From Afipia felis ATCC 53690 (lineage in GTDB: Bacteria > Pseudomonadota > Alphaproteobacteria > Rhizobiales > Xanthobacteraceae): a stretch of DNA of 64,000 nucleotides. Location: NCBI RefSeq assembly GCF_000314735.2, contig NZ_KB375270.1, positions 248,001 through 312,000 on the forward strand, read 5' to 3'. The notes beneath the pieces were generated by a model that made no database searches, was not told the origin of the DNA, and saw only the letters and a program-made list of their open reading frames with translations. Below, in pieces: positions 54,538 through 63,044 of the stretch. Position numbers and translations under genes: made by a program. Position 1 is the first letter of the stretch. Every line of letters starts with the position of its first letter.

Positions 54538-55557
54538 GTGACGATCCAGAAAAATTGGCAAGAACTTATCCGTCCGAACAAGCTCCAGGTCATGCCGGGC
54601 GCCGACGCGACCCGTTTCGCCACGGTGGTGGCTGAACCGCTGGAGCGTGGCTTCGGCCAGACGCTCGGCAACGCGCTGCGCCGCGTGCTGCTGTCCTCGC
54701 TGCAGGGTGCGGCGGTGCAGTCGGTGCACATCGACGGCGTGCTGCACGAGTTCTCCTCGATCGCCGGCGTGCGTGAGGATGTCACCGACATCGTGCTGAA
54801 CATCAAGGACATCTCGGTCAAGATGCAGGGCGAAGGCCCGAAGCGCATGGTGATCAAGAAGCAGGGTCCGGGCGTTGTCACCGCTGGCGACATCCAGACC
54901 GTGGGCGACGTCGTCGTCCTCAATCCCGAGCTTCAGCTTTGCACGCTGGACGATGGCGCTGAAATCCGCATGGAATTCACCATCAACACCGGCAAGGGCT
55001 ATGTCGCCGCCGACCGCAACCGTCCGGAAGACGCGCCGATCGGTCTGATCCCGGTCGACAGCCTGTTCTCGCCGGTCCGCAAGGTGTCCTACAAGGTCGA
55101 GAACACCCGCGAAGGGCAGATCCTCGACTACGACAAGCTGACGCTGACCATCGAGACCAACGGCGCGATTTCGCCGGAGGACGCGCTCGCTTATTCCGCG
55201 CGCATCCTGCAGGACCAGCTCAACGTGTTCGTCAACTTCGAAGAGCCGCGCAAGGAAGTTGTGCAGGAGATCATTCCGGATCTCGCCTTCAACCCGGCCT
55301 TCCTCAAGAAGGTGGACGAGCTCGAGCTTTCGGTTCGCTCGGCGAACTGCCTGAAGAACGACAACATCGTCTACATCGGCGACCTCGTGCAGAAGTCGGA
55401 AGCGGAAATGCTTCGCACCCCGAACTTCGGCCGCAAGTCGCTGAATGAGATCAAGGAAGTGCTGGCCCAGATGGGTCTGCACCTCGGCATGGAAGTGCCC
55501 GGTTGGCCGCCGGAGAATATCGACGAGCTGGCCAAGCGCTTCGAAGACCATTACTGA
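54538..55557 (+). CDS. rpoA: DNA-directed RNA polymerase subunit alpha
   Basis: 339-residue alpha subunit. N-terminal dimerisation/assembly domain includes '[25 protein letters not shown]' and '[11 protein letters not shown]'. C-terminal domain has '[49 protein letters not shown]', which contacts UP elements and activators. Start is GTG 54538 after GGGGTGAAAAC. Standard length. Confidence 0.98.
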   Translation: MTIQKNWQELIRPNKLQVMPGADATRFATVVAEPLERGFGQTLGNALRRVLLSSLQGAAVQSVHIDGVLHEFSSIAGVREDVTDIVLNIKDISVKMQGEGPKRMVIKKQGPGVVTAGDIQTVGDVVVLNPELQLCTLDDGAEIRMEFTINTGKGYVAADRNRPEDAPIGLIPVDSLFSPVRKVSYKVENTREGQILDYDKLTLTIETNGAISPEDALAYSARILQDQLNVFVNFEEPRKEVVQEIIPDLAFNPAFLKKVDELELSVRSANCLKNDNIVYIGDLVQKSEAEMLRTPNFGRKSLNEIKEVLAQMGLHLGMEVPGWPPENIDELAKRFEDHY

Positions 55558-55567
55558 GCATCTGCCT

Positions 55568-55591
55568 CATGGCCGGCTCAACCCGGCCATG
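55568..55591 (+). promoter_or_regulatory. Hairpin between rpoA and rplQ
   Basis: CATGGCCGG-CTCAAC-CCGGCCATG, a perfect 9-bp stem followed by ATTTTC, eleven bases after the rpoA stop. Possibly a partial terminator. Confidence 0.5.
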
Positions 55592-55669
55592 ATTTTCACG
55601 GGCGAACGCAGGAAGCCCACCTGAGCAACACGTCCGACTGCGGTCGGTATAGAGATTGAGGATCGAGAA

Positions 55670-56089
55670 ATGCGTCACGGAAAAGTTCACCGCAAGCTCA
55701 ACCGCACCGCCGAGCATCGCAAGGCGATGTTCGCCAATATGTCGGCTGCGCTCATCAAGCACGAGCAGATCGTCACCACGCTGCCGAAGGCGAAGGAGCT
55801 TCGCCCGATCGTCGAGAAGCTCGTGACGCTGGGCAAGAAGGGCGGCCTCGCGCTGCGCCGCCAGGCCATCAGCGAACTGCGCGACCATGATCAGGTCAAG
55901 AAGCTGTTCGACGTGCTGGCGGCCCGCTACAAGGACCGTCAGGGTGGCTACACCCGCATCATCAAGGCGGGCTTCCGCTACGGCGACAACGCCCCGATGG
56001 CGGTGATCGAATTCGTTGATCGCGACGTCGATGCCAAGGGTCAGGATTCCGGCCCGGTGCAGAACAAGGACGAGTCCGAGGCGGCGTGA
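55670..56089 (+). CDS. rplQ: 50S ribosomal protein L17
   Basis: 139-residue tunnel-exit protein. '[52 protein letters not shown]' is the conserved core, then '[28 protein letters not shown]'. Last gene of the alpha group; a terminator follows within 30 bases. Confidence 0.98.
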   Translation: MRHGKVHRKLNRTAEHRKAMFANMSAALIKHEQIVTTLPKAKELRPIVEKLVTLGKKGGLALRRQAISELRDHDQVKKLFDVLAARYKDRQGGYTRIIKAGFRYGDNAPMAVIEFVDRDVDAKGQDSGPVQNKDESEAA

Positions 56090-56796
56090 TCCATCAAATC
56101 GCTGCGAATTTTTCACGAGCGGCGCATTGCGCCGCTCGTTTTATTTTGGCCGGTTGTTTCGTGCTCGGCTTGAGTGGAGGGTGCATGGCGGCTGCAGGTG
56201 CAACGGTCAACTCGCAGCTCCTCGAGGCCGCCGCGCGGGGTGATGCGCTACGGGTCGGTGCGTTGTTGTCCGAGGGGGCCGATCTCGAGGCGCGCGATCG
56301 CTCCGGCCGAACAGCGCTGTTGCTCGCCACTCATGGCGATCATGCAGAGGTCGCGCGGCTGCTGATCGCCGCGGGTGCCGACGTCAACGCGAAGGATTCG
56401 ATCTCCGATACGCCTTATCTCTATGCCGGTGCGGAGGGACGCAACGAAATCCTGAAGATGACGCTGGCGGCGGGCGCCGATCTCACCAGCACCAACCGCT
56501 ATGGCGGCGTCGCGCTGATTCCCGCCGCGCATCATGGCCATCCGGAGACGGTGAAGATCCTGCTCGGCACCGCCATCAATATCAATCATATCAATCGGCT
56601 TGGCTGGACGGCGCTGATCGAGGCGGTGATTCTCAGCGACGGCGGCCCGGTCCATACCGAGATCGTGCGCCTGTTGGTCGATGCCGGGGCGGACGTCAAT
56701 ATTCCGGACCGCGAGGGCGTCACGCCGCTCGCGCACGCCCGCAGCCGCGGCTACACGCAGATGGTCGCGATTCTGGATAAAGCCGGCGCGAAATAA
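56086..56796 (+). CDS. Ankyrin-repeat protein, probably exported
   Basis: 236 residues with five to six ankyrin repeats from about residue 44: '[38 protein letters not shown]', '[20 protein letters not shown]', '[18 protein letters not shown]', '[19 protein letters not shown]', '[29 protein letters not shown]'. A hydrophobic stretch ([21 protein letters not shown]) before the repeats looks like a signal peptide. The start is uncertain: GTG 56086 overlaps the rplQ stop, but the rplQ terminator lies inside the first codons. TTG 56146 or ATG 56185 (GGAGG just upstream) are alternatives, and the last would give a cytoplasmic protein. Binding partner unknown. Confidence 0.78.
   Translation: MIHQIAANFSRAAHCAARFILAGCFVLGLSGGCMAAAGATVNSQLLEAAARGDALRVGALLSEGADLEARDRSGRTALLLATHGDHAEVARLLIAAGADVNAKDSISDTPYLYAGAEGRNEILKMTLAAGADLTSTNRYGGVALIPAAHHGHPETVKILLGTAININHINRLGWTALIEAVILSDGGPVHTEIVRLLVDAGADVNIPDREGVTPLAHARSRGYTQMVAILDKAGAK
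56115..56146 (+). terminator. Intrinsic terminator after rplQ
   Basis: ACGAGCGGCGC-ATT-GCGCCGCTCGT, a perfect 11-bp stem followed by TTTATTTT. It ends the ribosomal protein cluster and overlaps the 5' part of the ankyrin gene. Confidence 0.88.
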
Positions 56797-56926
56797 GCGT
56801 CTTTTCTCGTGATGAAATCCGAAGATGCTGACAGCGTTTGCGACATCGTGAACGCTTCTTTTCTGCTGCCTTATGGCAAGCGCGCCTGCGCACGCCATAT
56901 GAGAAAGCGCAGCAAAGGAGACAGCG

Positions 56927-57721
56927 ATGAAGATCGATCTTTCAGGCACCACAGCTCTCGTGACCGGCTCGACCGGCGGAATCGGCTACGCGATCGCGAA
57001 AGGCCTCGCAGGGGCGGGCGCAGATGTCATCGTCAACGGCCGCGGCCAGGCGAAGGTCGATCAGGCCATCGCTTCCATCGGAAAAGCAGTGCCGTCGACG
57101 AAGGTGCGCGGCGTGGCCGCCGATGTGTCGACGGCGGAGGGCTGCGCCGCGCTGGTGAAGGCCGTGCCGCAGGTTGATATTCTCATCAACAATACCGGCA
57201 TCTTCGAGCCCAAGCCGTTCTTCGATATTCCCGACGCCGACTGGCACCGCTTCTTCGACGTCAACGTGATGTCAGGCATCCGGCTGTCGCGGGCCTACAT
57301 GCCGGGGATGCTGAAGAAAAACTGGGGGCGCATCGTGTTCATCGCGTCCGAGTCAGCGATCATGATTCCGAAAGAGATGATCCACTACGGGATGACCAAG
57401 ACCGCGCAACTATCTGTCTCGCGCGGATTGGCCGAGTTGACCAAGGGCACTGCCGTGACGGTGAATTCCGTAATGCCCGGTCCCACCATGTCCGAAGGCG
57501 TCGAGACCTTCGTAAGCGATCTTGCTAAACAGAATGGTCAGTCAGTCGAGACGGCGGCGGCAAACTTCATCAAGGAACACCGGCCGTCCTCGCTGATCCA
57601 GCGCTTTGCGACTGTAGATGAGATCGCCAACATGGTGGTCTATGTTTCATCGCGCGAAGCCGCCGTGACCAACGGCGCAGCGCTGCGCGCCGAAGGCGGG
57701 CTGGTGCCGACGATCGCATGA
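56927..57721 (+). CDS. Short-chain dehydrogenase/reductase (SDR)
   Basis: 264-residue NAD(P)-dependent oxidoreductase. Cofactor motif TGSTGGIG (13-20), 'NGRGQAKV' after strand 2 suggests NADP, NNTG replaces the usual NNAG (88-91), and the catalytic site is Ser141/143, Tyr154 and Lys158 ('YGMTK'). The C-terminus 'NGAALRAEGGLVPTIA' is typical of oxidoreductases acting on small hydroxyl or keto substrates. ATG 56927 follows AAGGAGA. Substrate unknown; probably monocistronic. Confidence 0.92.
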   Translation: MKIDLSGTTALVTGSTGGIGYAIAKGLAGAGADVIVNGRGQAKVDQAIASIGKAVPSTKVRGVAADVSTAEGCAALVKAVPQVDILINNTGIFEPKPFFDIPDADWHRFFDVNVMSGIRLSRAYMPGMLKKNWGRIVFIASESAIMIPKEMIHYGMTKTAQLSVSRGLAELTKGTAVTVNSVMPGPTMSEGVETFVSDLAKQNGQSVETAAANFIKEHRPSSLIQRFATVDEIANMVVYVSSREAAVTNGAALRAEGGLVPTIA

Positions 57722-57761
57722 TCGGCGGGATTCGCTGGATCTCAGCGGCCCGAAAGTTGTT

Positions 57762-58805
57762 TCATGAATATTCCGGTTGCGGGCGCGCCGGCGAAGGGCG
57801 CGCCAGCTCATGGCCAAGCCTGTTGAAGCGGCGCTCGATCAGCGGTTCTGTAATGAAATAGCTGACGCCCAGCGACAGGCCCATCACGAGCGCAAACATC
57901 AGGGTGAGGTCCAGCGATGTCGTTCTCAGCATCCAGACGAAGGTGAAGTGAATGAGGTAGATGGCGTAGGAGTGGCGCCCGAAAAAGCCGGCGAGAGGGT
58001 TCTCGATATTCAGAGCCAGAACGGCAAAGGCGAGGAGGGCGAGAATGGCGACCTCGCATGTCCAGAGCGAGACGAGGCAGGCGCCGAGCAACAGAAGCGT
58101 ACCCTTGGTTGGGTGCCTCTTAAGCTCGACGTAGTCGTAGAGCAGGATACCGAATCCAAAACAGATCAGCTGGTGTGGTAGCCATGCGTAATAGAAGGCA
58201 TGAGCCAGATAGTTTTGGTTCGCTGGAAGCGAGGCAGCCAGATGTGGCTCAAGCACGTGATCGGCAACCAGCCTGGCGATAACGGTGAAGACGGCAATGA
58301 ATGCGTAACAAATTAGCGGCCCGTGCCGCTTTCTGAAAACGCAGAGAAGAAGCGGAAACAGCAGATAGAACTGCATTTCGACGGCAATGCTCCACCCGCC
58401 GGGTACGACGGAGTTGAACGCTGTGATGCTTATCCAATGCAGAAACAGGAACGTCAGAATAATTTCGTGCGTGCCAATGCCATCGGGAGCCCACATTTTT
58501 TGATCCGGGTTGGTCGGCATCATCAGATAAAAAGCGATGGCGGCCCAGAACAGCGGGGCGATCCTGAATATGCGTCGGATATAGAACGAGCGCGTTGACG
58601 CCGAATCGACCTTATCCCCGAACGTCAGCATCATCGTGTAGCCGCTGACGATGAAGAATAGCTGGACGCCCAGTTCGCCATAATGCGAGGAGAAGAACCG
58701 GAGGCCGGGAATGACGCTGGCTGCTGTCTGACTACAGTGAGTCAGAACGACCATCGCGATAGCCAATCCGCGTAACAGATCGAGTGACGGATTGCGCCGG
58801 ATCAT
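57762..58805 (-). CDS. Acyltransferase family 3 (OafA/YrhL-like) membrane protein
   Basis: 347-residue polytopic acyltransferase with about ten helices, of the family that O-acetylates surface polysaccharides or other glycans. The N-terminal signature 'LDLLRGLAIAMVVLTHCSQ' contains the conserved Arg and catalytic-type His22; 'GVQLFFIVSGYTMML', 'FYIRRIFRIAPLFWAAIAFYL' and 'GGWSIAVEMQFYLLFPLLL' are further family blocks. ATG 58805. No partner SGNH domain is fused. The acceptor is unknown; the nearby surface-glycan genes make an O-antigen or exopolysaccharide plausible. Confidence 0.9.
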   Translation of the reverse strand: MIRRNPSLDLLRGLAIAMVVLTHCSQTAASVIPGLRFFSSHYGELGVQLFFIVSGYTMMLTFGDKVDSASTRSFYIRRIFRIAPLFWAAIAFYLMMPTNPDQKMWAPDGIGTHEIILTFLFLHWISITAFNSVVPGGWSIAVEMQFYLLFPLLLCVFRKRHGPLICYAFIAVFTVIARLVADHVLEPHLAASLPANQNYLAHAFYYAWLPHQLICFGFGILLYDYVELKRHPTKGTLLLLGACLVSLWTCEVAILALLAFAVLALNIENPLAGFFGRHSYAIYLIHFTFVWMLRTTSLDLTLMFALVMGLSLGVSYFITEPLIERRFNRLGHELARPSPARPQPEYS

Positions 58806-58990
58806 TTGCGATGCGTGCCTGATAATGTTGGCCAGACGGGGAGAGTATCGGTCCGGTCATAATTTCAGGTAAATTGCATAGCGCGTGTTTGATCGATCCA
58901 ACGCCTAACGGGTTGTCAGCATGACGAAATTCGTGTCGTGGGACGATCTGTGCGGACAGGGTCGCTCTCCCGATTGATGGACGACCCGGT

Positions 58991-59998
58991 TTAAGGGGCC
59001 GCCTTCAGGAAACGGTCGTCGAACGTGTTCTCGAGCTTGATCGCGGAGGCCTTGAACCCGGGCTCGGTCTTGGCGATCAGGTCAAGCGATGTCGCCATGT
59101 CTTTCGGCGACATCGAACCGTCGAGCGAATAGCTCTCGCGCGAGTTCTCAAGAGCCTTGATGTAGAGCGCCTTGTCGCCAAGCCAGTATTCGTGCGGCAC
59201 GACTTCGGCGATCTGCTCGGGCGTCGCCTTGGACAGCCACGTCAGCGTCTTCTTGAAGACGTTGACCAGCGCCTGAACCGTCTTCGGATTTTTGTCGATG
59301 AAGTCTTTCTTCATGTAGAGAACGGCCGCGGGGTTGGTGGCGCCGAACACGTCCATGGTGCCCTTGGTCGTCCGCGTGTCGACGATCACCTTGATGTCGC
59401 CGGTCTGCTCCAGCTTGGTGATGACCGGATCGAGATGCGAAATGGCATCGACCTGCTTGTTCTGAACGGCCGCGACAGCCTGCGCGCCGCTGCCCACTCC
59501 GATGAAGGATGCATCATGCGGGCCGAGGCCGTTCTTGATCATCAGATACTGGACGAGGCTGTGCGTCGATGAACCCGGCGCGGTGATGCCGATATTCATG
59601 CCCTTCAAATCGGCGATCGACTTGAAATTCGCGGCCTTGTCCTTGCGGACGGCGAGCACGATGCCCGGATAGCGGCCGAGGACGATGACGGCGCGGACAT
59701 CCTGTCCCTTCGCCTGCATGCGGATGGTGTGTTCGTAGGCGCCGGTGACCACGTCGAGCGAGCCGCCGATCAGCGCCTGCAGCGATTTGGCGCCGCCGCC
59801 GAAATCGTTGATCTGGACGTCGAGGCCCGCTTCCTTGAAGTAGCCTAGCCGCTCGGCCAGCGTCAGCGGCAGATAGTAGAGCAGGGGCTTGCCGCCGACG
59901 CCCAGCGCGATGCTTTTCTTTTCCAGCGCCTGCGCGAACGAAGCGGATGCGGAGAGTGCGAGAAGTGCCGCGGCTGCGACCAGCTTTGCGATTTTCAT
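58991..59998 (-). CDS. ABC transporter substrate-binding protein (SsuA/NMT1-like)
   Basis: 335-residue periplasmic binding protein with a signal peptide (MKIAKLVAAAALLALSASASFAQ). The mature part shows 'YYLPLTLAERLGYFKEAGLDVQINDFGGGAKSLQALIGGSLDVVTG', the hallmark of the nitrate/sulfonate/taurine/thiamine-precursor binding group, and 'LKGMNIGITAPGSSTHSLVQYLM'. Start at ATG 59998; further upstream codons are out of character. No permease or ATPase gene is nearby, so it is an orphan within the window. It lies 19 bases downstream of the alcohol-dehydrogenase-like gene and is probably cotranscribed with it. Ligand unknown. Confidence 0.9.
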   Translation of the reverse strand: MKIAKLVAAAALLALSASASFAQALEKKSIALGVGGKPLLYYLPLTLAERLGYFKEAGLDVQINDFGGGAKSLQALIGGSLDVVTGAYEHTIRMQAKGQDVRAVIVLGRYPGIVLAVRKDKAANFKSIADLKGMNIGITAPGSSTHSLVQYLMIKNGLGPHDASFIGVGSGAQAVAAVQNKQVDAISHLDPVITKLEQTGDIKVIVDTRTTKGTMDVFGATNPAAVLYMKKDFIDKNPKTVQALVNVFKKTLTWLSKATPEQIAEVVPHEYWLGDKALYIKALENSRESYSLDGSMSPKDMATSLDLIAKTEPGFKASAIKLENTFDDRFLKAAP

Positions 59999-60017
59999 GA
60001 AGCCCCCGTTGTGGCGT

Positions 60018-61028
60018 CTACCAGCCCTCCAGCACGATCTTACCGATAGACTTGCCGCTTTCAATGGTGGCGTGGGCGGTCCGCAGGTTGGCGGCGTTGA
60101 TTTTGCCGAACACCTTGTCGAGCGTGGTTCTGATCTCGCCCGCATCGATCATGTCGGCGACGCGGTTGAGCAGGCGGTGCTGCGCGATCATGTCGGGCGT
60201 CTGGTAGGTCGAGCGCGTGAACATCGATTCCCAGCGCAGCGAACCGGCCTTGAATTTGATGAGGGTGATGTCGAGCGGCGGCGGATCGTCGATCAGGCCG
60301 ATCGCGCCCTGCGGCGCGAGGATATCGGCCATGGCCTTGAAGTGCTGGTCGGTCGCGGTCAGCGACGCGATCCACGCGACCGGCGGGAGGTTCAGCTTGT
60401 CGATCTGCTCCTTCATCGGCCTGGAATGATCGACGACATGGTGCGCACCGAGATCGAGGCACCACTCAATCGTCTCCGGGCGAGAGGCGGTGGCAATCAC
60501 GGTGAGGCCCGTCAGCTTGCGCGCGAGCTGAATCATGATCGAACCGACACCACCGGCGCCGCCGACGATCAGCAGCGTGCGGGTGTCGTCCTTGCCCTGC
60601 GTGATGCTCATCCGGTCGAACATCAATTCCCATGCGGTGATCGAGGTCAGCGGCAGGGCAGCCGCTTCCGCGAAGGACAGCGTGCGCGGTTTGCGCCCGA
60701 CAATGCGCTCGTCGACCAGATGAAATTCGGCATCGGTACCCTGACGGACCAGCGAACCGGCATAGAACACCTCGTCGCCCGGCTGAAACAGCGTCACCTC
60801 GGAGCCAACCGCATCGACTACGCCGGCAGCGTCATAACCCAGAACCTTGTATTCACCTGCCGGTGGTGTGGCGCGCATGCGCACCTTGGTGTCTATCGGA
60901 TTGACCGACACGGCCTTCACCGCGACGCGGATATCACGCGGCCCGGGCTCGGGTTTCGGCAAATCGAAGTCGAGCAGGGCACGCTCGTCCTCGATCGGCA
61001 AGGATTGCTGGTATCCGACGGCCTTCAT
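60018..61028 (-). CDS. Zinc-type alcohol dehydrogenase/quinone oxidoreductase family (MDR) protein
   Basis: 336-residue medium-chain dehydrogenase/reductase, ZADH/YogA type. 'GPRDIRVAVKAVSVNPIDTKVR' N-terminal GroES-like fold, 'VLGYDAAGVVDAVGSEV', the NADPH motif 'LLIVGGAGGVGSIMIQLARKL' and 'LGAHHVVDHSRPM' are present; the zinc-ligand Cys of true alcohol dehydrogenases is absent. Start ATG 61028 (MKAVGYQQSLP). Divergent from an HxlR-type regulator 142 bases away that probably controls it, in the manner of electrophile- or quinone-sensing YodB/HypR systems (inference). Confidence 0.9.
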   Translation of the reverse strand: MKAVGYQQSLPIEDERALLDFDLPKPEPGPRDIRVAVKAVSVNPIDTKVRMRATPPAGEYKVLGYDAAGVVDAVGSEVTLFQPGDEVFYAGSLVRQGTDAEFHLVDERIVGRKPRTLSFAEAAALPLTSITAWELMFDRMSITQGKDDTRTLLIVGGAGGVGSIMIQLARKLTGLTVIATASRPETIEWCLDLGAHHVVDHSRPMKEQIDKLNLPPVAWIASLTATDQHFKAMADILAPQGAIGLIDDPPPLDITLIKFKAGSLRWESMFTRSTYQTPDMIAQHRLLNRVADMIDAGEIRTTLDKVFGKINAANLRTAHATIESGKSIGKIVLEGW

Positions 61029-61085
61029 GCGCGCTCCCCTTGATGCTGGATGGCCCATAGAGCGGCGTGGTGACAATATTTGCAA

Positions 61086-61111
61086 GTACTGTCGAAAATG
61101 TGAGATAGTAC
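61086..61111. promoter_or_regulatory. Inverted repeat, candidate HxlR operator
   Basis: GTACT (61086-61090) and AGTAC (61107-61111), centres 21 bases apart, in the 142-base divergent region between the MDR gene and the HxlR gene. HxlR/YodB proteins bind GTACT-type palindromes. A second partial match, TAGTACCATAATTGATACCA, overlaps it. Confidence 0.5.
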
Positions 61112-61170
61112 CATAATTGATACCATGGAGTTCGCGCCAATGCAGACGGTTAGGCGCGGAAAGGATCGTG

Positions 61171-61554
61171 ATGAAGCGCAAGAACGGTCATGGCGAAGCG
61201 GGATGCGCGGTTGAGATCACGCTCGGCCTCATCGATGGCAAGTGGAAAGGCGTCATTCTGTTCCACCTTCAGGAGGGCCTGCTGCGGTTCGGCGAGCTGC
61301 GCCGCAAGATGCCGGGCATCACCCAGCGGATGCTGACCAAGCAATTGCGGGCGCTGGAAGAGGACGGCCTGATTACCCGCACCGTCTATCCGGAAGTCCC
61401 GCCGCGGGTGGAATATGCGCTGTCGCAGACCGGCCAGCGGCTCCGTCCGGTGATCGACGCGCTGCGGGCTTGGGGCATCGAACACAGGGCGCGGCTGGAG
61501 GCGGCGGACACAGCCTCGCAAAAACCCAAAATCGCCCGCAAACGGGCGGCGTGA
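61171..61554 (+). CDS. HxlR-family transcriptional regulator
   Basis: 127-residue winged-helix regulator. 'EITLGLIDGKWKGVILFHLQEGLLRFGELRRKMPGITQRMLTKQLRALEEDGLITRTVYPEVPPRVEYALSQTG' is the full HxlR domain (about residues 15-90), acting as a dimer. A Cys near the N-terminus ('GEAGCAVEI') is at the position used by redox-sensing members. The C-terminus is Ala/Lys-rich. ATG 61171 follows GGAAAGGA. Divergent from the MDR oxidoreductase, its likely target. Confidence 0.93.
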   Translation: MKRKNGHGEAGCAVEITLGLIDGKWKGVILFHLQEGLLRFGELRRKMPGITQRMLTKQLRALEEDGLITRTVYPEVPPRVEYALSQTGQRLRPVIDALRAWGIEHRARLEAADTASQKPKIARKRAA

Positions 61555-61613
61555 CGGCTTCTCCGGCACGCGCAGCTTCATTATATCGGACTCATTCACA
61601 GCGGAATTCATGC

Positions 61614-63014
61614 ATGACCTTTTCTCGTTGTCTCGGTTTGGCTGCCCTGTCGTTCGCAATTGTCAGCGCCGCGCCTGCTGTCGCGCAGGATCGGACGGTG
61701 CCATCCTCCCTCAACCAGTTGCGGCTGTCCTATGCGCCGATCGTGCAGCATGTGCAGCCCGCGGTGGTGAACGTCTATGCCGCCAAGATCGTGCAGAACC
61801 GCAATCCGCTGCTGGACGATCCGATCTTCCGCCGCTTCTTTGGCGTGCCCGGCGGCCAGCAGGAGCAGATGCAGCGTTCGCTCGGCTCGGGCGTGCTGGT
61901 GGATTCATCCGGCCTCGTGGTGACGAACAATCACGTCATCGAGGGGGCGGATCAGGTGAAGGTCTCGCTTGCTGACAAGCGCGAGTTTGAGGCCGAGATC
62001 GTGCTGAAGGATAGCCGCACCGATCTCGCGGTGCTGCGGCTCAAGGATGCGCACGAGAAATTCCCGACCCTCGATCTCGCTAACTCGGATGAACTGCAGG
62101 TCGGCGACGTGGTGCTCGCGATCGGCAATCCGTTCGGCGTCGGCCAGACGGTGACGCACGGCATCGTGTCGGCGCTGGCGCGCACGCAGGTCGGCATCAC
62201 CGATTATCAGTTCTTCATCCAGACCGATGCCGCGATCAATCCAGGCAATTCCGGCGGCGCGCTGGTCGACATGAACGGCAAGCTCGTCGGCCTCAACACC
62301 GCGATCTTCTCGCGCTCGGGCGGCTCGCAGGGCATCGGCTTCGCCATTCCGGCCAACATGGTGCGGGTGGTGGTGGCCTCCGCCAAGAGCGGCGGCAAGG
62401 CCGTGCGGCGTCCGTGGCTCGGCGCCCGGTTGCAAGCCGTGACGCCCGAGATCGCCGAGACGCTCGGCCTGCCGCGCCCGGCAGGCGCGTTGGTGACCAG
62501 CGTCGCGCCGAACAGCCCGGCCGCGAAGGCGGGCATGAAGGTCTCCGATCTGATCGTGTCGATCGACGGTCAGGACGTCGATGATCCGAACGGCTTCGAT
62601 TATCGCTTCGCCACGCGGCCGCTGGGCGGCGCGGCGGAGGTCAGCGTGCGGCGGCAGAACGTCGTCATCAAGCTCAAGGTTCCGCTCGAGGTTGCTCCCG
62701 ATACGGGCCGCGACGAGATCGAATTGAAGTCGCGTTCGCCGTTCCAGGGCGCGCGGGTGGCCAATATCTCTCCGGCGCTGGCCGATGAACTGCGGCTCGA
62801 TTCCAATGTCGAAGGCGTCGTCGTCGTTTCAGTGGGCGAGAATGGGCTGGCGTCCAATGTGGGCTTCCAGAAGGGCGACGTCATCGTTGCGGTGAATGGC
62901 AAAACCATCTCGAAAACAAGCGACCTTGAGCGTGCGACCAGCGAACCGGCTCGGCTCTGGCGCATTACCATCATTCGGGGCGGCCAGCGCATCAACGTTA
63001 CGCTGGGCGGCTGA
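61614..63014 (+). CDS. degQ: Periplasmic Deg/HtrA-family serine protease
   Basis: 466-residue S1C protease/chaperone for misfolded envelope proteins. Signal peptide MTFSRCLGLAALSFAIVSAAPAVA; protease domain with catalytic His107 ('NNHVIEG'), Asp137 ('SRTDLAVLRL') and Ser213 ('INPGNSGGALVD'); two PDZ domains, about 265-355 ('RPWLGARLQAVTPEIAETLG') and 375-460. Loop LA is short, which fits DegQ/DegS-like more than E. coli DegP. ATG 61614 preferred; the frame is open upstream through the HxlR gene in another frame. rarA follows after 30 bases and is probably cotranscribed. Confidence 0.93.
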   Translation: MTFSRCLGLAALSFAIVSAAPAVAQDRTVPSSLNQLRLSYAPIVQHVQPAVVNVYAAKIVQNRNPLLDDPIFRRFFGVPGGQQEQMQRSLGSGVLVDSSGLVVTNNHVIEGADQVKVSLADKREFEAEIVLKDSRTDLAVLRLKDAHEKFPTLDLANSDELQVGDVVLAIGNPFGVGQTVTHGIVSALARTQVGITDYQFFIQTDAAINPGNSGGALVDMNGKLVGLNTAIFSRSGGSQGIGFAIPANMVRVVVASAKSGGKAVRRPWLGARLQAVTPEIAETLGLPRPAGALVTSVAPNSPAAKAGMKVSDLIVSIDGQDVDDPNGFDYRFATRPLGGAAEVSVRRQNVVIKLKVPLEVAPDTGRDEIELKSRSPFQGARVANISPALADELRLDSNVEGVVVVSVGENGLASNVGFQKGDVIVAVNGKTISKTSDLERATSEPARLWRITIIRGGQRINVTLGG

Positions 63015-63044
63015 CGGCGGAATGCCGGGAGAGCAGGCACATTC

